A stretch of DNA of 64,000 bases, taken from NCBI GenBank assembly GCA_947627115.1, contig CANQUQ010000002.1, positions 62,001 through 126,000 on the forward strand. The letters are read 5' to 3'. Positions 45,823 through 53,559 of the stretch are shown one piece after another. This DNA comes from an uncultured Acetatifactor sp. Lineage in GTDB: Bacteria; Bacillota; Clostridia; Lachnospirales; Lachnospiraceae. The position numbers were made by a program, and so were the translations under genes. Numbering within the stretch: the first letter of the stretch is position 1; each line of letters begins with the position of its first letter. The notes beneath the pieces were generated by a model. It saw only the letters and a list, made by a program, of their open reading frames with translations. It had not been told where the DNA came from and made no database searches.

Positions 45823-45861
45823 AAAAAACCGCCGCACCTGCTCTCCGGCCCTGCGCGACGG
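45823..45861 (-). terminator. Terminator of nifS-iscU
   Basis: On the minus strand, CCGTCGCGC pairs with GTGCGGCGG, two G-U pairs included, and six Ts follow. It lies between iscU and mnmA. Confidence 0.78.
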
Positions 45862-45902
45862 CTCTCTTCCATATCATTTTATTCTATCCCGATGCAGGTC
45901 TT

Positions 45903-46340
45903 CTAATACTCTTCCTCTTCTTCCCCTTCGCTGATATCATTCTTAGGTCTCTCAAGGCCCTCGATGACAATATGATGCTTCTCCGCATAATCCCAGAGAG
46001 CGGCATGGATAGCCTCCTCAGCCAGCAGGGAGCAGTGGACCTTCACGGGCGGGAGTCCGTCCAGTGCCTCCATCACCGCCTTGTTGGTCACCTGCAGAGC
46101 CTCCTGGATCGTCTTGCCCTTCACCAGCTCCGTGGCCATGGAGCTGGTCGCCACGGCCGCGCCGCACCCGAACGTCTTGAATTTGGCATCCCGGACGATC
46201 CCCTCATCGTCTATATCCAGAAAAATTCTCATGATGTCGCCGCACTTGGCATTGCCCACCGTGCCGACACCGCTGGCATTCTCTATTTCTCCCACATTCC
46301 TGGGGTTCTGAAAATGGTCCATCACCTTTTCGCTGTACAT
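45903..46340 (-). CDS. iscU: Iron-sulfur cluster scaffold, NifU/IscU type
   Basis: IscU is the scaffold on which clusters are built from cysteine-derived sulfur. The 145-residue protein has the three ligand cysteines in GNAKCGD, KTFGCGAAV and VHCSLLAEEA, with the usual spacing. An acidic tail (EGEEEEEY) is extra. AGGAGG precedes the ATG. It lies directly after the desulfurase gene, as a functional pair. Confidence 0.95.
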   Translation of the reverse strand: MYSEKVMDHFQNPRNVGEIENASGVGTVGNAKCGDIMRIFLDIDDEGIVRDAKFKTFGCGAAVATSSMATELVKGKTIQEALQVTNKAVMEALDGLPPVKVHCSLLAEEAIHAALWDYAEKHHIVIEGLERPKNDISEGEEEEEY

Positions 46341-46349
46341 ATTATCCTC

Positions 46350-47525
46350 CTACGCCTGATTCTTCCTCATAAAATCTTCATACAGGGGCGACATCTCCCG
46401 CAGCCTCTGCACGATCCTTTTCAGCTCATCCACAACGAGATCCATCTCTTCTTTTGTATTCTCTTCCGACAGGGTCAGTCTCAGAGATCCGTGTGCGACC
46501 TCATGCTTCAGGCCGATGGCCAGCAGCACATGCGACGGATCCAGGGAGCCGGATGTGCAGGCGGAACCGCTGGAAGCGCAGATGCCCTTCATATCCAGCA
46601 TGATCAGCATGGATTCGCCCTCTATGAACTCAAAGGAAAAATTCACGTTCCCCGGCAAACGTCTTGTCCTGTGCCCGTTCAGCCGACTGTAAGGAATCTC
46701 CTTCTCGATGCGCCCGATCAGATAGTCGCGCAGCTGCAGCTCTTTCTTCATCTTCTCATCCATGATCCGCATTGCTCTGGCAGCCGCAGCCCCAAAGCCG
46801 ACGATGCCGGGCACGTTCTCCGTTCCCGCCCTGCGGCCGCGCTCCTGAGCGCCTCCGTGCACAAAGGATCGGATCTTCACGCCGGTGCGGATGTACAGCA
46901 TGCCGACGCCCTTTGGCCCGTTCAGCTTGTGGGCGCTGGCGCTGAGCATATCCACATTCAGCTCATCCACGTTCATGGGCACCTGTCCGAAGGCCTGCAC
47001 CGCGTCGGTATGAAACAGAATGCCGTGTTCCCTTGCGATGGCGCCCAGCTCCGCGATGGGCTCTATGACACCGATCTCATTGTTGGCGAACATAATACTG
47101 ATCAGTATCGTGTCCGGCCGGATCGCTCTGCGCAGCGCCTCCGGATCCACCAGACCGTCGCTGTCCACCTCCAGGTAGGTCACTTCGTAGCCCCTCTTTT
47201 CCAGATACTCACAGGTGTGCAGGACAGCATGGTGCTCTATCCTTGTGGTGATGATGTGCTTTCCCTTTTCACCGCAGGCCTCGGCTGCCGCCTTCAGCGC
47301 CCAGTTGTCTGCCTCTGAACCGCCCGCCGTAAAATAGATCTCCTCCTGCTTTGCGCCGATGACCTCCGCCAGATTTCTCCTGGCCTCGTTCACGGCCTTT
47401 TTGGCGGAGGAGCCCAGCGAATAGATCGTGCTGGGATTTCCGTAGTTTTCTGTAAAATACGGCAGCATGGCCTCCACTACCTCAGGCGCCGCTTTGGTCG
47501 TGGCCGCATTGTCCAGATATATCAT
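46350..47525 (-). CDS. nifS: Cysteine desulfurase, NifS/IscS type
   Basis: This PLP enzyme removes sulfur from cysteine for cluster assembly and tRNA thiolation. The 391-residue protein begins MIYLDNAATTKAAPE and has the PLP-binding His in RIEHHAVLHT. The Schiff-base Lys is in SAHKLNGPKG, and the catalytic loop Cys in GICASSGSACTSGS. The preferred ATG at 47525 has AGAGG eight bases upstream. Neighbours iscU and mnmA use the product sulfur. Confidence 0.96.
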   Translation of the reverse strand: MIYLDNAATTKAAPEVVEAMLPYFTENYGNPSTIYSLGSSAKKAVNEARRNLAEVIGAKQEEIYFTAGGSEADNWALKAAAEACGEKGKHIITTRIEHHAVLHTCEYLEKRGYEVTYLEVDSDGLVDPEALRRAIRPDTILISIMFANNEIGVIEPIAELGAIAREHGILFHTDAVQAFGQVPMNVDELNVDMLSASAHKLNGPKGVGMLYIRTGVKIRSFVHGGAQERGRRAGTENVPGIVGFGAAAARAMRIMDEKMKKELQLRDYLIGRIEKEIPYSRLNGHRTRRLPGNVNFSFEFIEGESMLIMLDMKGICASSGSACTSGSLDPSHVLLAIGLKHEVAHGSLRLTLSEENTKEEMDLVVDELKRIVQRLREMSPLYEDFMRKNQA

Positions 47526-47630
47526 TGCCCTTACCTCTTTTCTTTCCATAATCCGGCAGATATTTTCTTCAGCCCTTAGAATATCTCCCTATTACCTTAA
47601 TTTATACTATCTTACTAGGAATTCAAGAAT

Positions 47631-47659
47631 AATATAACACCAATGTTCGGTTCTGTCAA
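47631..47659 (-). promoter_or_regulatory. Predicted SigA promoter of nifS-iscU
   Basis: A consensus -35 TTGACA (47654-47659) and TATATT (47631-47636) are separated by 17 bases, about 105 bases before the ATG. Sequence between it and the gene is AT-rich and contains GAATTC, and could hold an operator. Confidence 0.65.
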
Positions 47660-47723
47660 CCGTCGGGACCGAATATAAATAGACAAAAAGCTACGGCACG
47701 TCTGTACGTTCCGCAAGGTATCC

Positions 47724-49076
47724 ATGAGCACTCGAAAAAGTCATCCGCTGATCTTCGGCACCATCATTCTGACCGCCACCGGATTTTTAAGCCGCGTCAT
47801 CGGCTTTTTTTACAGGATCTATCTGTCAAGACTGTTCGGCGAAGAAGGGATGGGGATCTACCAGCTCTTAAATCCCGTCCTCTCCCTTTCCTTTGCGCTT
47901 ACCGGGGCGGGATATCAGACGGCCATCTCCAAGCTGGTGGCCGAGCAGACGGCCATCGAAAAGCGACCCTCCTTTCGCCCCCTGGCGGTTGGCCTGAGCA
48001 TCTCCCTCCCGCTGTCTCTCCTGTGCAGTCTTGCGGTCTATCGGTTCGCCGATCCCATCGCCGTTGTCCTGCTGCAGGAGCCCCGCACAGCCTCCATGCT
48101 GCGTATTCTCGCGTTCTCCATTCCGCTGGGAGCCGTCCACGCATGCGCCAACGGCTATTTTTACGGCATAAAAAAAGCGGGAGTCCCCGCCGCCTCGCAG
48201 CTTCTGGAGCAGACCGTCCGGGTGGCCTGCGTCTACATAGTATCCGCCCGCAGCCTTGCCGCAGGGCAGCTCCCCTCCATATCCGTGGCCGTCTTCGGCC
48301 TCACGGCAGGGGAGTTCTTCTCCATGCTTCTGTCCCTGGCCGCGGCCTGCCGCTGCTTCGCCGACAGGTTCCTTCCGGACAAAGGTCTCGTGGTCTCCGG
48401 CATGGGGCGGCTGCGCCAGGATCCCGGCGGTCTGTACGGCAAACTGCTGGCAATGGCCATCCCTCTGACAGCCAACCGCATCGTGCTGAACCTGCTGCAG
48501 AGCATAGAATCCGTCTCCATCCCCGCAAGGCTCCGCATCTATGGCTATGACAATGTGACCGCCCTGAGTGTATACGGCGTTCTCACCGGCATGGCAATGC
48601 CCTTTATCTTCTTCCCGAATGCCCTGACCAGCTCGGTAGCGATCCTGCTGCTTCCCGTGATATCGGAAAGCTATGCCCTGGGAGACATGGCCGCGGTAAA
48701 GAGAGCCACCGCCAGGACCGTAAAATACTGCGGGCTCATGGGCCTTTTCTGTATGCTCGTCTTTGTGCTCTTCGGCCGATGGGCAGGAACCGCGCTCTTC
48801 GACAGCCCCCTGGCCGGTTACTTTATCACGACCCTGGGCTTCATCTGCCCCTTCCTGTACCTGGACACCACACTTTCCAGCATACTTCAGGGCCTGGGGA
48901 TGTCGGGGCATATTTTCCTCATGAACGTCGTCTGCCTGCTGATCCGCCTGGCCTTTGTGTTCCTTGCGGTGCCGAGATTCGGCATCACAGGTTACCTCTG
49001 GGGACTGCTCTCCAGCCAGCTGGCGCTGATGGTCCTGTATTCCCTCTGTCTGCAGGGCTTCATGAAGAAACATTGA
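47724..49076 (+). CDS. spoVB: Stage V sporulation protein B, MOP-superfamily flippase
   Basis: SpoVB is a polytopic flippase-like protein required for spore cortex formation. The 450-residue product has about 12-14 hydrophobic segments. Its beginning is TGFLSRVIGFFYRIYLSRLFG and the family pattern GEEGMGIYQLLNPV follows, as in SpoVB/MurJ relatives. A moderate AAGG site precedes the ATG. It is on the plus strand, divergent from nifS and convergent with nrdR. SpoVB is likelier than a polysaccharide exporter, from sequence and sporulation context, but a lipid II flippase role is possible. Confidence 0.85.
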   Translation: MSTRKSHPLIFGTIILTATGFLSRVIGFFYRIYLSRLFGEEGMGIYQLLNPVLSLSFALTGAGYQTAISKLVAEQTAIEKRPSFRPLAVGLSISLPLSLLCSLAVYRFADPIAVVLLQEPRTASMLRILAFSIPLGAVHACANGYFYGIKKAGVPAASQLLEQTVRVACVYIVSARSLAAGQLPSISVAVFGLTAGEFFSMLLSLAAACRCFADRFLPDKGLVVSGMGRLRQDPGGLYGKLLAMAIPLTANRIVLNLLQSIESVSIPARLRIYGYDNVTALSVYGVLTGMAMPFIFFPNALTSSVAILLLPVISESYALGDMAAVKRATARTVKYCGLMGLFCMLVFVLFGRWAGTALFDSPLAGYFITTLGFICPFLYLDTTLSSILQGLGMSGHIFLMNVVCLLIRLAFVFLAVPRFGITGYLWGLLSSQLALMVLYSLCLQGFMKKH

Positions 49077-49077
49077 A

Positions 49078-49099
49078 AAAGAGGGGCTCGCCCCTCTTT
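49078..49099. terminator. Bidirectional terminator between spoVB and nrdR
   Basis: AAAGAGGGG pairs with CCCCTCTTT around CTCG. Poly-A and poly-T flanks fit both convergent genes, and the nrdR stop codon touches it. Confidence 0.85.
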
Positions 49100-49547
49100 A
49101 TTCCAGCACCTTCTTCAGTTCATCCATAAAGGTATTCACATCCTTGAACTCCCTGTACACGGAGGCAAAGCGCACATAGGCCACCGGATCCAGGACCCGC
49201 AGCTTATTCATCAGCAGCTCGCCGATCACCTGGCTGGCAATCTCCTTGTCCTCCATGTTGGTGATCTCGTTCTCCACCTCGTCTACCAGTTCCGTTATCT
49301 GCTGGGCGCTGACCGGCCTCTTGTGGCAGGCCCTCAGCACTCCCTTCTCTATCTTGGAGCGGTCGTAGGTCTCTCTGTTGTTATCCTTTTTGATAATGAT
49401 CAGCGGGATCGTCTCCACCTTCTCATAGGTGGTGAACCGCTTTCCGCATTCGTCGCAGACGCGGCGGCGCCTGATGGAATTGTTGTCCTCCGCCGGTCTG
49501 GAATCGATCACTCTGGTATTTTCATGGCTGCAAAAAGGACATTTCAT
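49098..49547 (-). CDS. nrdR: Transcriptional repressor NrdR
   Basis: NrdR represses ribonucleotide reductase genes in response to dATP/ATP. The 149-residue protein has a zinc ribbon with the pairs C3/C6 and VCDECGKRFTTYEKVE near 31-34, then an ATP-cone domain. The frame opens 19 codons earlier, but MKCPFCSHENTRVIDSR is the standard start and GGGG lies upstream. It is downstream of ymxH in the usual Clostridia order. Confidence 0.96.
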   Translation of the reverse strand: MKCPFCSHENTRVIDSRPAEDNNSIRRRRVCDECGKRFTTYEKVETIPLIIIKKDNNRETYDRSKIEKGVLRACHKRPVSAQQITELVDEVENEITNMEDKEIASQVIGELLMNKLRVLDPVAYVRFASVYREFKDVNTFMDELKKVLE

Positions 49548-49621
49548 AGATGTATCCCCTTTCTCCGAATGTACAGATAAGCTGCCTGTACCCCTGTTGT
49601 CCATACCTATTTTAAACTGAA

Positions 49622-49855
49622 TCAGCAGTGAATGTCAACCAGAATGATATCCGGTCCGATCTGACAGATATCCTTAAAGGGGATCACGATATTGGGTTCA
49701 CAGTTCAGAAAATTCAGCACCTTGTTGCACCCCGGCACCATGATCTTGCAGATACACCCGCTGCAGGGATCGAACTCCAGATCGCACACCCTCCCCAGCT
49801 TTTTACAGTCCCTCGTATTGATCACATCCTTGCATTTTAATTCCGAATACAGCAT
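49622..49855 (-). CDS. ymxH: YlmC/YmxH-family PRC-barrel protein, cysteine-rich
   Basis: The 77-residue protein belongs to the YlmC/YmxH family of small PRC-barrel-like sporulation proteins of unknown role. It starts MLYSELKCKDVINTRDCKKL and ends with the family's IGPDIILVD. It has ten cysteines (8, 17, 24, 31, 34, 36, 43, 52, 64, 77), including CSGCIC. AGAGGTG is spaced for the ATG at 49855. It lies between nrdR and sigG and is divergent from sigG. Confidence 0.88.
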   Translation of the reverse strand: MLYSELKCKDVINTRDCKKLGRVCDLEFDPCSGCICKIMVPGCNKVLNFLNCEPNIVIPFKDICQIGPDIILVDIHC

Positions 49856-49946
49856 CTCAAACACCTCTGTCGCTATTATTACCAATATATGTCATCCGAC
49901 GGCATATGAGAATGAAAAAATAGCAGGCTCCCACGGCCGCGCTGCG

Positions 49947-49975
49947 GAATATTTTTGAGATCCGGGTACATACTA
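49947..49975 (+). promoter_or_regulatory. Predicted SigG-type promoter of sigG
   Basis: GAATA (49947-49951) and a perfect CATACTA (49969-49975) are separated by 17 bases, as in SigG promoters. The expected start is about 48 bases before the sigG ATG, which would give positive autoregulation. Confidence 0.6.
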
Positions 49976-50029
49976 CCACTGACAGCAAAAAGAAATGCAG
50001 GCATGAACGGCCCGCGGAAAAGAGGAGAT

Positions 50030-50809
50030 ATGACACAGGGAAAGGTTGAGATCTGCGGGGTAAATACCTCAAAGCTGCCTCTGCTGAAGGCAGAGGAAAA
50101 GGAAGCGCTCTTCCAGAGGATCGGCGAGGGAGACGCCAAAGCAAGAGAGGCCTATATCGAAGGAAATCTTCGGCTTGTCCTAAGTGTGATCAAACGCTTT
50201 TCCTCCAGCAACGAGAACGTGGATGACCTGTTTCAGATCGGCTGTATCGGCCTCATCAAGGCCATCGACAATTTCGACTCCTCCCTCAATGTAAAATTCA
50301 GCACGTACGCCGTGCCCATGATCATTGGCGAGATCCGCCGATTCCTCCGGGACAACAACAGCATCCGGGTCTCCCGCTCTCTGAAGGACACCGCCTATAA
50401 GGCCATCTATGCCAGAGAAGAGCTGACCCGGAAGAATCTGAAGGAGCCCACCATCGAGGAGATCGCCGGGGAGATCGGCATTTCCAAGGAGGATATCGCC
50501 TACGCCCTGGATGCCATCCAAAATCCCATGAGCCTCTACGAGCCCATCTTCACTGACGGCGGGGACACTCTGTATGTGATGGACCAGATCAGCGATAAAA
50601 AAAATAAGGAGGAGACCTGGGTGGAGCATCTCTCCCTGAGCGAAGCCATGAAAAAACTGAACGACCGGGAACATGAGATCATCTCCCTGCGCTTTTTCGA
50701 GGGCAAGACCCAGATGGAGGTGGCGGAATCCATCGGCATCTCCCAGGCGCAGGTGTCAAGACTGGAGAAAAATGCCCTGCGGACCATGCGGGCTTATCTG
50801 ACAGCCTGA
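50030..50809 (+). CDS. sigG: Forespore sigma factor SigG
   Basis: SigG directs late forespore genes after engulfment. The 259-residue protein begins MTQGKVEICGVNTSKLPLL, the SigG signature, and has NLRLVLSVIKRF and VDDLFQIGCIGLIKAIDNFD. The stretch VKFSTYAVPMIIGEIRRFLR and region 4 FEGKTQMEVAESIGISQAQ follow. GAGGAG precedes this ATG; upstream in-frame ATGs are less likely. In many relatives sigG follows sigE on the same strand. Here it is inverted, between ymxH and a vanZ-like gene. Confidence 0.97.
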   Translation: MTQGKVEICGVNTSKLPLLKAEEKEALFQRIGEGDAKAREAYIEGNLRLVLSVIKRFSSSNENVDDLFQIGCIGLIKAIDNFDSSLNVKFSTYAVPMIIGEIRRFLRDNNSIRVSRSLKDTAYKAIYAREELTRKNLKEPTIEEIAGEIGISKEDIAYALDAIQNPMSLYEPIFTDGGDTLYVMDQISDKKNKEETWVEHLSLSEAMKKLNDREHEIISLRFFEGKTQMEVAESIGISQAQVSRLEKNALRTMRAYLTA

Positions 50810-50831
50810 GGGCCGGATCTGCGGACGCAGG

Positions 50832-51353
50832 TCACCGCCTCCGCCCTCCCAGGCACGCCCAAAAGATCAGATATCCGATGACGGTCCCCAGAATATTGGT
50901 CAGAATGTCGTCGATCTGAAAAAATCCTCTGCCCGTGACCAGCTGCAGGCATTCTACCGCCACACTGGTCACCGCGCCGGACCACATGCACTTCCAGAAC
51001 CCTCTCGCCCACTCAAAGACCCAGCTCAGGAGAAATCCGTAAGGGACGAACAGCAGCACATTCTCCACCACATAGGCATTGTTCCTGGTGTTGATCCCCC
51101 AGGTGGAGAACAGCTCCAGGTCGGCTGTGCCGGCGCTGCTTCCCACCTCTCTGGAAAAGAAGGTGATGACCAGCAGGATCCCGAAATATCCCGCGCAGAC
51201 AGCCGCCGGCAGCATGGATATCACGCTCCTTTTCTGCCGGCCGCCGCGGGTCATCAGACACAAAAGAATTAAGGCGATGGGAATTCCCAACGCCAGTCCG
51301 TAGGGGAGGTACTTCAACACGGAAATCAAATCCCCATATATATATTTCAACAT
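50832..51353 (-). CDS. VanZ-like family membrane protein
   Basis: The 173-residue protein has about four or five hydrophobic segments. The VanZ signature is visible: ENVLLFVPYGFLLSW, then VAVECLQLVTGRGFFQIDD and ILTNILGTVIGYLIF. VanZ proteins are linked to teicoplanin resistance in one cluster, but most chromosomal copies have no known role. GGAG lies about eight bases before the ATG at 51353. It is two bases after the 96-residue gene and convergent with sigG. Confidence 0.88.
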   Translation of the reverse strand: MLKYIYGDLISVLKYLPYGLALGIPIALILLCLMTRGGRQKRSVISMLPAAVCAGYFGILLVITFFSREVGSSAGTADLELFSTWGINTRNNAYVVENVLLFVPYGFLLSWVFEWARGFWKCMWSGAVTSVAVECLQLVTGRGFFQIDDILTNILGTVIGYLIFWACLGGRRR

Positions 51354-51354
51354 C

Positions 51355-51645
51355 TTACATTCTCCGGACAGCTTGCTCCCACCTGTCCTTTTCTTCAAAC
51401 AGTCTGTCGTTCATCCATGCCACCGCATCGACCACGCCGTCCTCGTCAAAGGTGAATTCCCTGCTTTCCTTTTCCTCCTCAGGCGTGGTGATAAAATTGA
51501 ACGGCTCCGGCCAGACCGTGGCCCTGAGCTTCCTTCCGCCCTCTGAGGCCGTTCCCTCCAGGCGGTAGCGCATGCCCTGGTGGCTGCCGGTAAATTCCGT
51601 TTTCTTCAAATACTCCATAGATAGGATGTCACTTCTTTGGATCAT
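51355..51645 (-). CDS. Unrecognised 96-residue soluble protein
   Basis: I do not recognise this small acidic protein. It contains TEFTGSHQGMRYRLEG, LRATVWPEPFNF and FDEDGVVDAVAWMNDR, patterns that look conserved rather than random. It has no membrane segment or metal motif. A GGAG lies about eleven bases before the ATG, and an internal ATG ten codons in is another possible start. It lies between sigE and the vanZ-like gene. Confidence 0.65.
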   Translation of the reverse strand: MIQRSDILSMEYLKKTEFTGSHQGMRYRLEGTASEGGRKLRATVWPEPFNFITTPEEEKESREFTFDEDGVVDAVAWMNDRLFEEKDRWEQAVRRM

Positions 51646-51696
51646 TTATGTACGCTCCAGTTCTTTCCATTGTACCGTTTGTACCGTTCTTCTTAT

Positions 51697-51722
51697 GCGC
51701 AGGCGAACGAACATGCCTGCGC
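51697..51722. terminator. Hairpin in the gap after sigE
   Basis: GCGCAGGC and GCCTGCGC flank a ten-base loop. There is no T run, so the role is unclear. The rest of this 160-base gap has a tandem TTGTACCGT pair near 51670 and little else. Confidence 0.35.
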
Positions 51723-51806
51723 TCACAGGCTGCCAGGACGCCGGACCTTCGGACGCCCTGTCATGTCTGTATTCAGTATAACTCATTTTCCTGCATCCCG
51801 CCATAC

Positions 51807-52544
51807 CTAAATATGGCTGCTCATCTCTTTTTTGAGCTGACGCATGATCTTTTTTTCCAATCTCGATATGTAAGACTGGGAGATTCCCAGCAGGGAGGCG
51901 ACCTCCTTCTGCGTCATCTCCTGACCGTCAGGAGTCCCAAGGCCAAAGCGCAGTTCAATAATGGTCTTCTCCCGCTCGGAGAGCTTACTGACTGCTCCCA
52001 TAAGCAGTTTTCTCTCCACCTCGTTTTCAATGTCGCGGTAGATCACATCCTCATCCGTTCCCAGAATATCCGACAGGAGAAGCTCGTTCCCGTCCCAGTC
52101 CACATTCAGCGGCTCGTCGATGGACACCTCCAGCTTTGTCTTGTTGTTCCTTCTGAGATACATCAGGATCTCGTTCTCTATGCACCTGGAGGCGTAAGTC
52201 GCCAGCTTGATGTTCTTCTCCGGATTGAAGGTGTTGATGGACTTTATCAGGCCGATCGTGCCGATGGAGATCAGGTCCTCCACCCCGACGCCCGTATTGT
52301 CGAACTTCTTTGCGATATATACCACGAGCCTCAGGTTATGTTCGATCAGGGTCGCCTTGGCCTCCGCATCTATCTCCGTGCCAAGCTCCCTTATGACCTG
52401 GCTCTCCCTGTCCACCTCCAGGGGCGGGGGCAGCACCTCCGCGCCTCCTATATAATGGATGTCTCCCTTCTTATGCAGGAACAGATTCTCCCTGCGGATC
52501 ATTTTAAATTGCATTTTTCCCGGTATTGCCACTTTCAGTATCAT
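51807..52544 (-). CDS. sigE: Mother-cell sigma factor SigE with pro-sequence
   Basis: SigE is the first mother-cell sigma factor, made as an inactive precursor. The 245-residue protein has an N-terminal extension of about 30 residues before [13 protein letters not shown], where processing is expected. It then has [49 protein letters not shown] and region 4 with [21 protein letters not shown] is spaced for the ATG at 52544. It overlaps the end of spoIIGA, its processing protease, by 41 bases. Confidence 0.96.
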   Translation of the reverse strand: MILKVAIPGKMQFKMIRRENLFLHKKGDIHYIGGAEVLPPPLEVDRESQVIRELGTEIDAEAKATLIEHNLRLVVYIAKKFDNTGVGVEDLISIGTIGLIKSINTFNPEKNIKLATYASRCIENEILMYLRRNNKTKLEVSIDEPLNVDWDGNELLLSDILGTDEDVIYRDIENEVERKLLMGAVSKLSEREKTIIELRFGLGTPDGQEMTQKEVASLLGISQSYISRLEKKIMRQLKKEMSSHI

Positions 52545-53397
52545 ATATCCTCTCATTCTGCCGCACAGACGGCCTCCCGCTCTCCTTTTCCTGAAGGAGC
52601 GCGGGATTGATTATCATTTTTACGGACTCCGCCTCCGCATCCTCCGCACCGGCGATGCTCTGTGGGCTGACTGCAATACAGACCTCCCGAAAGCTTTTGC
52701 GTATGCCGTCGATCTCAAGCCGAAGTTCGGGAAGAAGACAGCCCTTCATGATCCCCCGCTTTTTCCCGATGCTGTGATAGGGAACGACCCGGTAGCCCGG
52801 AGGAACACCCTCTCCGAAAAGCTCCCTGAAAACATTCTCCTCCACAATGCACACCGGCCTCCCGCTGATAGGCTCCGTCAGTGAATTCCCCGAATCCACC
52901 AGCGCCGTCACCTCCAGCTCGGCCCGTTCCACGATCAGGACAGCCCGGCACAGACCGTTCGCCTCTCCTCTGCCCTGCCAGGATCGGAGCAGCAGCAGGC
53001 AGCAAAGGCCTCCCGCTCCCATGATCCCAAAAATACCCGTGAGAAATCGGCGCAGGATCGGAAAAGCACGGATGAGGAACAGCAGCGTACCTCCCATACA
53101 AAAGGAGAACAGGATCAGCCTCTCAAACAGCTTCAGAAACATTCTGAACCCCTTTACGGGGAAGGCCGCCAAGATCATTCCCGCCGTTCCGGTCAGACCT
53201 GCCGCAGCCGCCTTGAAGAGCGCCGGCCCCGGCAAAAGGAACGGAAAAAGTCCGCTCACCCCTCCCACCGCGGCTCCCGCCAGCAGTCTCCCCGGCGTGG
53301 CAGTGCGGAGAGTGCTGCGGTCCACAAGCAGCAGCAGATAGAGGTCCATCACAAAATTGACCAGAAACAGACTGTCTACATACAGTTCGTAATGCAT
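52504..53397 (-). CDS. spoIIGA: Sporulation sigma-E factor processing peptidase SpoIIGA
   Basis: SpoIIGA is the membrane aspartic protease that cleaves pro-SigE. The 297-residue protein has about five N-terminal membrane helices, beginning [19 protein letters not shown]. The C-terminal domain has the catalytic DSG in [17 protein letters not shown], then [14 protein letters not shown]. In-frame ATGs further upstream overlap the -10 element, so the ATG at 53397, with AAAAGG in front, is the sensible start. It is followed by sigE in the conserved spoIIG operon. Confidence 0.94.
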   Translation of the reverse strand: MHYELYVDSLFLVNFVMDLYLLLLVDRSTLRTATPGRLLAGAAVGGVSGLFPFLLPGPALFKAAAAGLTGTAGMILAAFPVKGFRMFLKLFERLILFSFCMGGTLLFLIRAFPILRRFLTGIFGIMGAGGLCCLLLLRSWQGRGEANGLCRAVLIVERAELEVTALVDSGNSLTEPISGRPVCIVEENVFRELFGEGVPPGYRVVPYHSIGKKRGIMKGCLLPELRLEIDGIRKSFREVCIAVSPQSIAGAEDAEAESVKMIINPALLQEKESGRPSVRQNERIYDTESGNTGKNAI

Positions 53398-53419
53398 CGG
53401 CATCATCCTTTTCAAAATC

Positions 53420-53484
53420 ATTATAAAGGTCCTGAGAAATAAAATTTGTCAAAGCGGGGATGAAAATCAAGTAATTTTTCGACA
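53420..53484 (-). promoter_or_regulatory. Predicted Spo0A-activated spoIIG promoter
   Basis: A perfect -35 TTGACA (53447-53452) and a perfect -10 TATAAT (53420-53425) are 21 bases apart, too far for an unassisted SigA promoter. A perfect Spo0A box TGTCGAA lies upstream (53478-53484), and TTTGTCAAA over the -35 is a near match on the other strand. B. subtilis spoIIG has the same long-spacer layout. Confidence 0.72.
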
Positions 53485-53496
53485 GAAAGCAGACAC

Positions 53497-53525
53497 AAAA
53501 AAGCCGGGCAGCTGAGCTGCCCGGC
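53497..53525 (-). terminator. Terminator of ftsZ
   Basis: GCCGGGCAGC pairs perfectly with GCTGCCCGGC around TCA and six Ts follow. It separates ftsZ from the spoIIG promoter. Confidence 0.93.
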
Positions 53526-53559
53526 GTCATTGTCTGAAACAGTATTCGGATTATGTATT

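Noticed and set aside
49856..50029. SigE-type promoter for ymxH on the minus strand
   Set aside because: CATATATT is close to the -10, but no -35 lies at the right distance.
50832..51353. Glycopeptide resistance from a VanZ-like gene
   Set aside because: There are no vanH, vanA, vanX or regulator genes around it. Chromosomal VanZ-like proteins are common without resistance.
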